Assembly: GCF_015169395.1 (NCBI RefSeq)
Contig: NZ_CP063458.1
Span: forward strand, 6,758,001-6,822,000
From: Humisphaera borealis
GTDB taxonomy: Bacteria > Planctomycetota > Phycisphaerae > Tepidisphaerales > Tepidisphaeraceae
DNA: 64,000 bases
Reading direction: 5' to 3'
Shown here: positions 30,364 through 39,714 of the stretch, one piece after another
Numbering within the stretch: position 1 is the stretch's first letter
Layout: each line of letters starts with the position of its first letter
Translations under genes and position numbers: made by a program
Notes under the pieces: generated by a model
Databases searched by the model: none
Seen by the model: only the letters and a program-made list of their open reading frames with translations
What the model was told of the DNA's origin: nothing

Positions 30364-30918
30364 ATGTCACGCCTTGCGATTCTCTTGTTCGCACTATTGT
30401 CCGGCGTCGGCTGCAATTCGGCGATCCCGCCGACGATCGAACTGCGCTCGGCCGATGTGGACGAGATCACGACCGACGAGCTCGAGCTTCAGTTCAATGT
30501 CAAGGTAACCAATCCGAACGCGTTCGCGCTTCCGGTGAGCGCCGCGACGTACAACCTCCGCCTCGGCGGCATCACCGTCATCGAAGGCGAGGCAAAGCCC
30601 ACCGTCACCATCCCCGCCGAGGGCTCGCTGCCGGTGGCGATTCCGATTTCGATCGGCTTCGAACGGCTGATGATGGCGGAGCAGGCGTTGATCGAATCGA
30701 AGGGGAACGTTCCTTACGAGATGGTGGGCAGCCTGGAGTTCTCGGCCGGTCCGTTGAAATCGCTCGGCCAGGGCGTTCGGGTTCCGCTGAAACTCAGCGG
30801 CACATTGCCGCTGCGCGACGCGGTGAAGAACCCGCTGGCGCTGCTCACGTCGCCCGCAGGGCGGAAGTTCGTCGACGCGGTGCTGGGCAAGGGCCTGGGC
30901 GACTTTTTAAGCAGATGA
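30364..30918 (+). CDS. LEA14/WHy-domain lipoprotein
   Basis: A 184-residue lipoprotein: lipobox SGVGC at about residues 13-17, then a WHy/LEA type 2 domain (LELQFNVKVTNPNAFALPVS, YNLRLGGITVIEGEA). WHy domains are associated with water stress and hypersensitive response proteins; the bacterial role is not settled. Located 78 bp after the FabZ-like gene, same strand. Confidence 0.75.
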   Translation: MSRLAILLFALLSGVGCNSAIPPTIELRSADVDEITTDELELQFNVKVTNPNAFALPVSAATYNLRLGGITVIEGEAKPTVTIPAEGSLPVAIPISIGFERLMMAEQALIESKGNVPYEMVGSLEFSAGPLKSLGQGVRVPLKLSGTLPLRDAVKNPLALLTSPAGRKFVDAVLGKGLGDFLSR

Positions 30919-31020
30919 TGCGCGGTGCCTTCCGGGAACGCGGAGCTCCAGCTCGGCACTCACAACTGGCAGCCCACGCCATGCAAGCGGCCGAATTGAA
31001 TCGCTCCTGAAATCACCTTT

Positions 31021-31140
31021 AACACGAAGATCACGAAGTCACGAAGGTCACGAAGAAACATCTTGTACATCAGAGCCGTCGAAAACAGCCTGTCGATGGC
31101 ATCCTCTTCGTGTCCTTCGTGTCTTCGTGCCCTTCGTGTT
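31021..31140. repeat. Palindromic repeat, CACGAAG family
   Basis: The arms at about 31021-31055 and 31106-31140 are made of CACGAAGGT-type units on one side and their complements (CTTCGTG) on the other. It lies in the 374-bp gap 30919-31292 between converging genes, where I see no gene. Confidence 0.8.
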
Positions 31141-31292
31141 GAAATCGAACTTCGAGCGGCATCCTACGGACGTTGTCGAAATCGTTGCCGGCGGCGAATC
31201 GCACCCAAAGAACACAAAGGTGCCAAAACGCTGTGCTACACCCGCATCACGTCGGCAGCGGCAAATTCTGCATTGGCCCGACGTCCCTGACT

Positions 31293-33671
31293 TCACGCCC
31301 ACCGCCACCAGAGCAGCGCCAGCACCAGCATCACCGCGGCCAGGCCCGCGAGCAGGGGCGCGATCGATGTGACACGCAGCGGCCATTTGAAGTCGATCGG
31401 CGTGGCCTGATCGGGCTCTATGACCGCGCCGCCGAAACGGTCCACCAGCCGGTTCAGGCTGTCGCGATCGATGCCGACTTCGTCGAACTCCCGCGCGTAA
31501 CGGCCGGCGACGGCGAAGCGATCGACGGCGGCATCGCCGTTCAGGATCGTCGCAATCGTGGGCCGAGCCGGCGCGTCGATCTCGACTTCGTATCGGCCGG
31601 GGGCGGTTTGCGGAATGGATACCGGTCTGGCAGATGCCCGCGCGCTGTCGCCGGCTGTGACGGGCGCGGCACCCTCGGCAGAGAACGTCAGCTTCAACGA
31701 CAACCCATTCAGATATCGCTTCGCGCTGTCGGCTTGCGCGTCGATCGCGTCGATACGCACGCGCAACCGGCCGCCGGGCGTGACGGTGACGGCGATCCTC
31801 GGATCGCGCGGCGCGGCGGCGACGAGGTTCGCTAGTGCCGCGCGCTCGGTGTCGTTGGCGACGAATCCGGCCGCCGCCGCCTTCCCTTCGCCGACCTGCC
31901 AGATCGCCGCCGCAGGTGTCGGTTCGGCTGACGCCACGGCGAGCGGGTCCGTAATCGAACCCAGCAGCGTCGCCTGCGGCTTAAGCCACGTTCGGTTCGA
32001 GGGTGCCACCCGTCTGCCTGTGAGCGTGGCGAGTCGGTCGCTGTAACGGACGTCGACGGGACTCGTCGCCAGGTGCTTTTCCCCGGCGGATTTCAGCAGG
32101 TCGGCCGCGGCGTCGGCCCAGCGGCTGGCGTCGGTCTGCTGCACGATCGATCCGCCGGTCTGCTCGACCACTTGCCGGAGGTCCGCCAGTCCCTTGCCGT
32201 CGCCAACGGCGAGCACATGGAGCTTCACCTTCCGAGACTTCAGCAGTGCGACCAGTTCAGCGACATTGCCCACCTCGGCGTCGGCGTCGCTCAGCAGCAG
32301 CAGTTGACCGGGCATCGCCGGGTCGTGTCGACGGGCGGCGGCTTCGATCGCGGGACGCAGGTTGGTCGGTCCGCCGGGCGAGATGCCCGACGGCGGGAGC
32401 GACAGCGTTGCGACTTCTTTAGCCGGCCGGGCGGTCATCCACCAGGTGACGTCGGCGGCGAAATGGCCGAGGGTCGTCGGGTCTTGCGGCGGCAGCGAAG
32501 GCAGCAGACGGACCAGCGCCGCCGTCGCGAGTTGCCAGCGGGTGCGCGTGCCGTCGCCGGTGTTCATGGAGCCGCTGCCGTCGGTGAGCAGGATCCATTC
32601 GGTCGTCGGCCGGGGCGGGACGGAGGCCAGCGGCGACAGCGATTCGATCGCCGTTCCGACGTACCCGCCGGCGGCAAAGGATCGGTCGCCGCCGACGATC
32701 AGCAGGCCGCCGCCCAGATCGCGTACGAACTGCGTCAGCCGTTCCTGAGCGACGGCGGAGATCGCGGCGGCGGGGAGGTTATCGAGAACGATGGTGGAGG
32801 CGGACAGATAAGCGGAGGCATCGACCGGCAGGTCGGCCGGCGCGACGAGCCGGTAGCCGGCGGGAGCGGCGGATGACGAGCTGACGAACCACCGGTCACG
32901 CCGCTGCGGCGGGGGAGGAATGATGGACAGCGCATCGTTCTCCGGCCAGAGATCGCCGGGCGAAAGCCGGGCCGCGGCGGGTGCGACGCCTTCGTCGACT
33001 GAACCGTTTGCGGTGCTCGCGATCGGTCGTCGCAACACGACCCTGCCCGGCGTCAGTGCGATCGGCGGCGGGTTCGTCGCCCCCGCGACCCATGACATCG
33101 ACCGAGCCGCATCGACGGCGACCGTCGCGACCGCATCGCCGCCGTCGATCGTCAGTGTCGCCACCCGCCCGTCGGTCGCCTTGGCGAGTGTCGCGTCGAT
33201 CACGGCGTACGTCGGCGGGGCCGACGGCGGCGGGTCGAACCGGCCGTCGGAGAAGAGCAGGACCGCGTCGGCGGCAGGGGGTTCGTAACGCGTGAACGGC
33301 ACCGGCAGCTCCGCCCAAGTCGAGCCGTCGTCGATCACGGCCGCGCCGTCGCCGAAGCGATAGATCCGGAAGGGGATCGTGCCGAGCAGTTCCTTCGCCC
33401 GCTTTTCGACGGTGGCGCGGTCGCGGAAGCCGGCAGAGCGCGTGCTCGGCGACAGATCGACCATGACGGCGACTTCGCCCGCGGCCGGCCGACGCCAGTT
33501 CGGCATGCCGGCCGACAAGACCACCAGTGCGAGCCCGAGCGTCGCCAGCACGAGCGAAGCTTTCGGTAGCGCCAGTCGTCGTCGCCAGGCGATCGCGACC
33601 GTGGTCGCCGCGATGATGAGCGCGATGAGCATCGGCCATGGCGTGTCGAAGGTGAGACGGGATTCGTTCAT
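31293..33671 (-). CDS. vWA-domain membrane protein
   Basis: A 792-residue protein with two N-terminal membrane helices (LIALIIAATTVAIAWRR, ASLVLATLGLALVVLSAG) and one at the C-terminus. The segment VAVMVDLSPSTRS is a degenerate MIDAS, and the second vWA domain, from about residue 360, has an intact one, TDGSGSMNTGDG. A glutamine amidotransferase-like fold may lie between them (GGGLLIVGGDRSFAAGGY). Proteins of this layout are common in Planctomycetes, often next to MoxR ATPases; none is seen here. Function unknown. Confidence 0.7.
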   Translation of the reverse strand: MNESRLTFDTPWPMLIALIIAATTVAIAWRRRLALPKASLVLATLGLALVVLSAGMPNWRRPAAGEVAVMVDLSPSTRSAGFRDRATVEKRAKELLGTIPFRIYRFGDGAAVIDDGSTWAELPVPFTRYEPPAADAVLLFSDGRFDPPPSAPPTYAVIDATLAKATDGRVATLTIDGGDAVATVAVDAARSMSWVAGATNPPPIALTPGRVVLRRPIASTANGSVDEGVAPAAARLSPGDLWPENDALSIIPPPPQRRDRWFVSSSSAAPAGYRLVAPADLPVDASAYLSASTIVLDNLPAAAISAVAQERLTQFVRDLGGGLLIVGGDRSFAAGGYVGTAIESLSPLASVPPRPTTEWILLTDGSGSMNTGDGTRTRWQLATAALVRLLPSLPPQDPTTLGHFAADVTWWMTARPAKEVATLSLPPSGISPGGPTNLRPAIEAAARRHDPAMPGQLLLLSDADAEVGNVAELVALLKSRKVKLHVLAVGDGKGLADLRQVVEQTGGSIVQQTDASRWADAAADLLKSAGEKHLATSPVDVRYSDRLATLTGRRVAPSNRTWLKPQATLLGSITDPLAVASAEPTPAAAIWQVGEGKAAAAGFVANDTERAALANLVAAAPRDPRIAVTVTPGGRLRVRIDAIDAQADSAKRYLNGLSLKLTFSAEGAAPVTAGDSARASARPVSIPQTAPGRYEVEIDAPARPTIATILNGDAAVDRFAVAGRYAREFDEVGIDRDSLNRLVDRFGGAVIEPDQATPIDFKWPLRVTSIAPLLAGLAAVMLVLALLWWRWA

Positions 33672-33724
33672 GAGGCGGCTGACGATGTTCTACCAGAGTG
33701 GGTCGAATGTGGAATGTTGCGACT

Positions 33725-33764
33725 GACGCCGGTGTCTGAGCGTACTCGCGAAGACCCGGATTCT
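33725..33764. repeat. Dispersed repeat, copy 2 (GGTACTCGCGAAG element)
   Basis: The second copy of the element at 20481-20520, about 80% identical over 40 bp. It lies between divergent genes, followed by short direct repeats of TCGACAATC-like units (33790-33830). Confidence 0.5.
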
Positions 33765-33860
33765 TCACACGATCGCATTCGTTGTGACTCAACAATCGAC
33801 GATCGACATTCGACAATCCACGATCCCCCTCTCGTGCTATCATCCTCCCGCACGGACGCC

Positions 33861-34745
33861 ATGCCCATCTCCCTGATCCAATCCCTTCGTGACACGCCGC
33901 TGGCGTTTGTGGACGTCGAGACGACCGGCGCGTCGGCCGACTTCGGTCATCGGGTCATTGAGCTGGGCATTGCGCGGGTGGAAGGGGGCGTCGTCACAAA
34001 GACGTACGCCCAACTGATCGATCCGCTTCGCCATGTCGGTGCGGGGATTACTGCCCTGACAGGCATCACCCAGCAGATGGTCGACGGCCAGCCGACGTTT
34101 GCCCAACAATTGCCGGCGGCGATGGAACTGCTGCGTGGGGCGGCGGTCATCGGGCACAACGTGCGGTTCGACCTCGGCTTTCTCCATCGCGAGTTCCGCC
34201 GGGCAGGTGCGGATATGGTCGGCGAGCTCGGGCGGGTGCCGGTGTTTGATACGGTGCGCATCGCGCGGAAGCTGTTCGGCCGGGGCGGGAACGGCCTGCA
34301 ACGGCTCGCCTGGCGGCTGGGTGTCGAGCCGACCGCCGCCCACCGGGCCTTGGCCGATGCCATCACCACCGCAGGCGTGTTCGAACGAATGCTGACGCCG
34401 CTGGGTGGATGGAACCTGGCGTTGGTGGACGTCATGCAACGCCAAGGCGGCCCGATGGGCCTGCTGCCGGCCAATGCCATGGAATCGCTCCTGCCATTGG
34501 AGCTGGAAGAGGCGCTCGACCAGAAGACGTCCGTCGTCATGGAATATCTGGATACCGACGACCGGCGGACCGAACGGGTGATTCGGCCCGAGCGACTGCG
34601 CAAATCGAGGCAGGAACTGGTTCTGGTCGCGTTCTGTGAACTTCGGCAGGCTTTACGGACTTTCAAGGTCGAGCGGATCGTTCGATTGAAGCGGATCGAT
34701 GCGACGGCGACATTTCCGGGGCAGCAGGGCGTGCTGTTCGAGTGA
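33861..34745 (+). CDS. DnaQ-type 3'-5' exonuclease fused to a WYL domain
   Basis: A 294-residue protein. Residues 10-175 are a DEDDh exonuclease: FVDVETTG (Asp/Glu), IGHNVRFDLGFLHREF and HRALADAITT (His/Asp). Residues about 215-290 resemble a WYL domain: VVMEYLDTDDRRTERVIRPERL, then ELVLVAFCELRQALRTFKVERI. WYL domains sense ligands or single-stranded nucleic acid ends in phage-defence and repair regulators. ATG 33861 is preferred to an upstream in-frame start that runs through repeats. The role could be repair or nucleic-acid-triggered degradation. Confidence 0.8.
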   Translation: MPISLIQSLRDTPLAFVDVETTGASADFGHRVIELGIARVEGGVVTKTYAQLIDPLRHVGAGITALTGITQQMVDGQPTFAQQLPAAMELLRGAAVIGHNVRFDLGFLHREFRRAGADMVGELGRVPVFDTVRIARKLFGRGGNGLQRLAWRLGVEPTAAHRALADAITTAGVFERMLTPLGGWNLALVDVMQRQGGPMGLLPANAMESLLPLELEEALDQKTSVVMEYLDTDDRRTERVIRPERLRKSRQELVLVAFCELRQALRTFKVERIVRLKRIDATATFPGQQGVLFE

Positions 34746-34816
34746 CCCGGGGCGATGGGGATTGATGGGGAACGGGTGGGGGAATCAGCGAGCCAATCGG
34801 CCGATTGTCGTCTACA

Positions 34817-35242
34817 ATGACGATCCCTATGCCCGATTCCCCGACCCATCTCGGCCACAAGTCTGTTCTGAGCGAAGCGCAGATTGCCGACCCCAAAACG
34901 ATCCTGGACGCCTTCCCCAACCCGTTTCCCGACCGGGATTACCAGATCGAGTTCGTGTTTCCGGAGTTCACGAGCGTTTGTCCCGTGACAGGACAGCCCG
35001 ATTTTGCCACGATCACACTCCAATACGTCCCCGACCAGCGGTGCGTCGAAATGAAGAGCCTTAAGCTCTACTACTACGCCTTCCGCAACAAGGGGATGTT
35101 CTATGAGAGCGTGACCAACACGATCCGCGATGAGCTCGTGGCGTTGCTCAAGCCCCGGCGGCTGAAGGTGATCGGGGCGTTTAACGCCCGTGGCGGCACG
35201 GTCGGAACGATTACGGTCGATTACGTCGGCTCGGTCCGATAA
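34817..35242 (+). CDS. queF: NADPH-dependent 7-cyano-7-deazaguanine reductase
   Basis: A 141-residue unimodular (type I) QueF, which reduces preQ0 to preQ1 in queuosine synthesis. The nucleophile C55 is in FTSVCPVTGQPDFATI with D62, and E78 opens the QueF signature EMKSLKLYYYAFRN. Length matches the type I family. Several in-frame ATGs occur at the start; 34817 is my choice without a strong ribosome site. No other queuosine genes or preQ1 riboswitch were seen. Confidence 0.9.
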   Translation: MTIPMPDSPTHLGHKSVLSEAQIADPKTILDAFPNPFPDRDYQIEFVFPEFTSVCPVTGQPDFATITLQYVPDQRCVEMKSLKLYYYAFRNKGMFYESVTNTIRDELVALLKPRRLKVIGAFNARGGTVGTITVDYVGSVR

Positions 35243-35366
35243 CCCGGAAAGTTTTCGCGATCTTCGGTCTAAGGGTCGATCCTAGTCGGCGTGATAAGGT
35301 CGGCAGTCCGTGCGCGCACGCCGGGCGGCGGCCTTTTAACTGGCGGTGCCCGGACACCTGGTTGAT

Positions 35367-36638
35367 ATGATACCCAGTCCGCCACAAGGTCAGGGACCGA
35401 TCGACCCGCAAGGGGCGTTCGTGCCGCCGCCGACCCCCAATGAGGCGGCACAGGGTCAAGCGTCTTTGGGTCAGGCTTCGACTTCAGTATCCGCCGCACA
35501 CATGAGCCAACCGATGGGACATCCCGGACAACCACCCTCCATGCCCGGCGGCGCGGGGTGCGGTCCGACTGGTTATGGTCCGATGGGTTACGGCCCAACC
35601 GGCGGGTGGCCGATGATGCCGTTTTACCCGCCGCCGCCCCCCAAACCGCGCGGCATCGGCAGGCTGCTCTTCACGCTGATGCTCGGTTTGCTCCTTGTGG
35701 GATCGTTCCTGCTGAATCTGGTCCTGATGGCCGGCGGCGGTTCCGGTAGTGACGAGCCGACGGCCGTCTCGCAGGTCATCCGCAAGGGTGACGACAAGCA
35801 ACGCGTTGCCGTCATCGAAGTGGCCGGCCCGATCGACGGCAACACCTCGGCGAGGTTCGCCCGGCTGATCGACCATGTCGAACGGGAACAGCACGTTCAG
35901 GCCCTCGTGATCGAGATCGATTCGCCCGGCGGAACGGTCACCGCATCAGACGAGATTTACGAACGCATCCTCCGCTACAAGGCCGGCCGCAAATCCGCCG
36001 GCAAGCCGGCCGGCGTGGTCATCTCCATGCGCTCGATGGCGACCAGCGGCGGGTACTACGTCGCCTGCGCCGGCGACTACATTTTCGCAGAGCAGACCAC
36101 GCTCACCGGCAACATCGGCGTGCTGATGAGCCGGTTCAACTTCAGCGAACTGATGCAGAAGCACGGCGTCGCCGAATCGACGATCGTCTCGACCGGGGCC
36201 GACTTCAAAAACATCGGCTCCCCCTTCTCGCCGGAAACCGAAGAGGGTAAGGCGTATCTCAAGGGCATCGTGGACGACGCGTTCAACCGCTTCAAGCAGG
36301 TGGTGACCGCCGGCCGTGGGGCCAGCATCTCCGGCAAGGACATCTTTAACGGCAAGGTCTTCACCGCGAGCGAGGCGGTGCGAGACGGGCTGGTCGACAA
36401 GCTCGGCTATCCCGACGACGCCTACACCTACGCGGCGACGAAGGTCGCCTCGCTCAGCAATCCGAAGGTCATGCGGTATCGCGAGCCGTCTCCGGGATTG
36501 CTGGGGATGCTGGTCGGCGGGACGTCCGCCAATAGCACCGCGGCGCCGCCGCCCTCGGCACAGTCGTTTGATCTGTCGTCGCTCGCCCGCCCCGAAACGC
36601 TGGACGCCTGGCGGACGGCGCGGTTGATGTATCGGTAA
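35367..36638 (+). CDS. sppA: Signal peptide peptidase SppA (S49)
   Basis: A 423-residue membrane protease. Residues 1-90 are a Gly/Pro/Met-rich cytosolic leader (YGPMGYGPTGGWPMMPFYPP), then one membrane helix (LLFTLMLGLLLVGSFLLNLV). The S49 domain follows: VIEIDSPGGTVTASDEIYER, the nucleophile Ser in MATSGGYYVACAGD, and the general-base Lys in TGADFKNIGSPFSPETEEG. By family it cleaves remnant signal peptides or membrane proteins. The start could also be GTG at 35346; neither has a clear ribosome site. Confidence 0.85.
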   Translation: MIPSPPQGQGPIDPQGAFVPPPTPNEAAQGQASLGQASTSVSAAHMSQPMGHPGQPPSMPGGAGCGPTGYGPMGYGPTGGWPMMPFYPPPPPKPRGIGRLLFTLMLGLLLVGSFLLNLVLMAGGGSGSDEPTAVSQVIRKGDDKQRVAVIEVAGPIDGNTSARFARLIDHVEREQHVQALVIEIDSPGGTVTASDEIYERILRYKAGRKSAGKPAGVVISMRSMATSGGYYVACAGDYIFAEQTTLTGNIGVLMSRFNFSELMQKHGVAESTIVSTGADFKNIGSPFSPETEEGKAYLKGIVDDAFNRFKQVVTAGRGASISGKDIFNGKVFTASEAVRDGLVDKLGYPDDAYTYAATKVASLSNPKVMRYREPSPGLLGMLVGGTSANSTAAPPPSAQSFDLSSLARPETLDAWRTARLMYR

Positions 36639-36705
36639 AGGTTCGCGCAAAGATCGCTTCAGTGGTCAGAGGTTCAGCCGTATCGACCTCGGATTCCAAG
36701 GAAAC

Positions 36706-39234
36706 ATGAGGTCCTCCGTGATGATTCAAGCCCTGCGTCGCTCCCTGCTGCTTGCGGTGACGGCTGCGTTCTGCGCCGTGACTCCGATGCGCCCGGCCAC
36801 CGCGGCCACCAACGCCGAGGTCGACGCCGCAATCAAGAAGGCCAAGGCGTACATCTACAGCCAGCAGAAGGGGGACAACTGGGAACTGGTCGCCGCGATG
36901 CCGCCGGCCGACAAGCGGCCGCAGTACCGCGTCGAAGGCTGGCAGTGGGGCGGCGTGACGGGGACGGCGATCTACGGCCTGCTCGCGTCCGGCGAAAGCA
37001 CGCAGGACCCCAAGATCAAGGCGTCGCTCGAATGGCTCAAGAAGGCCGACATCCACGGCCACTACGCCGCCGCGATGCGGGCCCAGGCCTGGCCATTCAT
37101 CAAGGACGAGCGCGAAGCCGCCCAGGCCAGCCGCGCCGATTTCAAGATCTTCCTCAACGGCCTGATCGGCGACAAGAAGCCTATGGGCGAGCGCGGCAGC
37201 CCGTTCGGGTTCTACGGCTACTACACCGACGAAAAGGGAAAGATCCAGCCCAACTGGTATGACCGCAGCGTCAGCCAGTTGTGCGTGCTGGGCATGTGGG
37301 CCTGCGAGCAGGCCGGTCAGGAAATCCCCAGCGAATACTGGCGCGTCGTCGATGCCGCCTGGAAGGGCGCGCAGCGTCCCGACGGCGGCTGGAACTACCA
37401 GGACAACCGCGAAGGCGGCAGCACCGGCACCATGACCGCCGCCGGCATCGCCACGCTTTTCATCACCCAGGACTTCATCCTGCAAGCCGATGGCTCGCAA
37501 TGGTCAACCTGTCGTGGCGGCCAGCGAAACCCCTGGATCGACAAGGGGCTCGACTGGATGGACAAGAACGCCCCCAAGCTCCTCCAGAGCGCGCCGCACT
37601 ACCACTACCAGCTCTACGGCATCGAACGCATCGGCGTCGCAAGCGGGCGCAAGTATTTCGGCACCACCGACTGGTACAAGGTCGGCGCTGACAAGCTCGT
37701 CGAGATGCAGAACAAGGACGGCTCCTGGGGCAAGGACGACGCCGGCCATAACCCCAAGAAGATTCCCGACACCGTCTTCTCCATCCTGTTCCTGGTCCGC
37801 GGCCGTGCGCCGGTCATCATGAACAAGCTGGAGTACACCAGCGTCCCCGACCCGGCCAGCAAGATTCCGGCGATGCCCGACCCCTGGAACCAGCGCCCGC
37901 GCGATGCGGCCAACTTCGCCCACTGGTCGGGCAAGCAGATCGAGCAGTACCTCAACTGGCAGGTGGTCAACCTCAAGGTCCCCGCCCACGAACTGCACGA
38001 TGCACCGATCCTCTACATCGCCGGCAGCCTGCCGCTGAAGTTCAAAGAGGACGAGATCAAGAAATTGCGCGAGTTCGTCGAAGGCGGCGGCCTGATCCTC
38101 GGCAATGCCGACTGCGCCAACGCCAACTTCACCAAGTCGTTTATCGATCTTGGCGGGGAACTGTTCCCCAAATACGAGTTCCGCGAACTGCCCAAGACAC
38201 ACCCGATCTACACCGAAGAGCAGTTCCGCCCGACCAAATGGAAGGTGCAGCCCAAGGTCATGGGACTGACCAACGGCGTGCGCGAACTGATGGTGCTGAT
38301 CCCCGACGCCGACATCGCCCGGTTCTGGCAGACCCGTTCGGAAAAGACCAAGAACGAGTGCTACGAGCTGATGCAGAACATCTTCCTCTACTCGATCGAC
38401 AAGTCGGGTCTTTACAGCCGCGACAGCTCGTACATCGTGCTGAAGGACGGCAAGATCAAGCCGGAGAAGTCGATGGAAGTCGCCCGGGTCATCGTCGGCG
38501 ACAACCCCAATCCCGAGCCGGGCGCATGGCGGCGGATGTCGGCGATCATGCACAACCAGGCGAAGCTCGACCTGAAGCTCGAAACCGTCAAGCTCGGCGA
38601 AGGCAAGCTCGGCCCGCAGAAGGTCGCGCACCTGACGGGGACCGCCAAGTTCACCCTCAACGAAAAGCAGCGGGCGGAGCTCAAGTCGTATGTCGAGAAA
38701 GGCGGCACCCTGCTGATCGACGCGGCCGGCGGGTCGAATGACTTCGCGACCGCCGCCGAAACCGAACTGGCGGCGATGTTCGGCGGGGAGGTCGGTTCGT
38801 TCGGCACGATCCTGCCGCCGGACCATCCGGTGTACACGCCGGGCAATTCGAAGATCGCTCAGTTCACGTACCGCGCGTTCGTCCGTGGCAAGGTGGCGGG
38901 CTCGCTCAATGCGCCGCGGATTCGAGCCCACGTGATCCAGGGCCGACCCGCGGTCCTCTACAGCCGCGAAGACCTGACCGCCGGCATGATCGGCAACGAG
39001 GTGGACGGCATCATCGGCTATTCGCCGGCGACGGCGACGCAGATCGTCAAGCAGGTTCTGACGTACGTGGCCTACAAGGGCGGCGGCGCACCCGTCGCCG
39101 CCACATCGGCCGACACCAAGGCCCCCGCGGCGCCCGCCGCCAAACCCCGGCCAAGAAGCCCGACCCCAAGGCCCCGGCCAAGCCGGCGGCGAAGAAGTAG
39201 GCGGTTCGTCTCGCAGTTGCGTGGATTCGGGTAA
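36706..39234 (+). CDS. DUF4159/prenyltransferase-like repeat protein, 3' end frameshifted
   Basis: An 842-residue exported protein. After a signal peptide (SLLLAVTAAFCAVTPMRPATA), residues about 36-390 have squalene cyclase/prenyltransferase-like helical repeats (QRPDGGWNYQDNREGG, NKDGSWGKDD). Residues about 430-570 are DUF4159 (LYIAGSLPLKFKEDEIKKLR). A further Rossmann-like part has SYVEKGGTLLIDAAGGS. The last 30 residues turn Arg-rich; shifting frame near the C run at 39144-39147 restores a Lys/Pro/Ala tail ending at 39200, so one C seems missing. AAGGA precedes ATG 36706. Confidence 0.8.
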   Translation: MRSSVMIQALRRSLLLAVTAAFCAVTPMRPATAATNAEVDAAIKKAKAYIYSQQKGDNWELVAAMPPADKRPQYRVEGWQWGGVTGTAIYGLLASGESTQDPKIKASLEWLKKADIHGHYAAAMRAQAWPFIKDEREAAQASRADFKIFLNGLIGDKKPMGERGSPFGFYGYYTDEKGKIQPNWYDRSVSQLCVLGMWACEQAGQEIPSEYWRVVDAAWKGAQRPDGGWNYQDNREGGSTGTMTAAGIATLFITQDFILQADGSQWSTCRGGQRNPWIDKGLDWMDKNAPKLLQSAPHYHYQLYGIERIGVASGRKYFGTTDWYKVGADKLVEMQNKDGSWGKDDAGHNPKKIPDTVFSILFLVRGRAPVIMNKLEYTSVPDPASKIPAMPDPWNQRPRDAANFAHWSGKQIEQYLNWQVVNLKVPAHELHDAPILYIAGSLPLKFKEDEIKKLREFVEGGGLILGNADCANANFTKSFIDLGGELFPKYEFRELPKTHPIYTEEQFRPTKWKVQPKVMGLTNGVRELMVLIPDADIARFWQTRSEKTKNECYELMQNIFLYSIDKSGLYSRDSSYIVLKDGKIKPEKSMEVARVIVGDNPNPEPGAWRRMSAIMHNQAKLDLKLETVKLGEGKLGPQKVAHLTGTAKFTLNEKQRAELKSYVEKGGTLLIDAAGGSNDFATAAETELAAMFGGEVGSFGTILPPDHPVYTPGNSKIAQFTYRAFVRGKVAGSLNAPRIRAHVIQGRPAVLYSREDLTAGMIGNEVDGIIGYSPATATQIVKQVLTYVAYKGGGAPVAATSADTKAPAAPAAKPRPRSPTPRPRPSRRRRSRRFVSQLRGFG

Positions 39235-39246
39235 GCCATCAGTAGT

Positions 39247-39288
39247 AAAAAAAACCGGCCGGTGTGCTTCGTGCACACCGGCCGGTTT
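39247..39288 (-). terminator. Rho-independent terminator
   Basis: A perfect 16-bp stem (39252-39267 with 39273-39288) and a 5-base loop. Read on the minus strand it ends in a run of U, so it most clearly terminates leftward transcripts from the HAD hydrolase gene; it may also stop rightward transcripts of the DUF4159 gene. Confidence 0.85.
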
Positions 39289-39714
39289 CACACCGCGCGT
39301 CCTTACGCTTCTTCCATGATTCCGTCAGCCGCCCGCGTCCTTGTCGGCTGCTCCCGAACCGCCCGTCGCCGCGTAGGAGCCGAAAACGGTTTTCGGCGGC
39401 GAGCGGTAGTTGAGACGGCTTCCTGCCGGGTCCGGCCCTCCCTTGCCGCGACCCACCCGATCTGCCCGTGCCCACACACCTCGATCCATCGCTACACGGG
39501 CGCCAGCGATGGCGGACGATCTTTCGTTTGGTCGTGGGGTGGTCGAACGAGAAGATGTCGGGGTGGTCGGGTGGATGGGTGTTGCAGTGGCGTTCTGGTT
39601 TTCGACGTCGGACCGCAGTCTCGCATCGAACACCGGAACCCGACCACAACACCCGTCCACTCTTCCACCCCCACAACTTCTGCGCCTACCACCCCACACC
39701 GCTTCAACACCTCT
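39289..39714. repeat. Long degenerate palindrome, no gene
   Basis: A 426-bp gap. Bases about 39530-39615 and 39620-39700 are imperfect reverse complements with shared words such as GGGTGTTG/CAACACCC and GTGGGG/CCCCAC. No supported gene. Confidence 0.6.
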
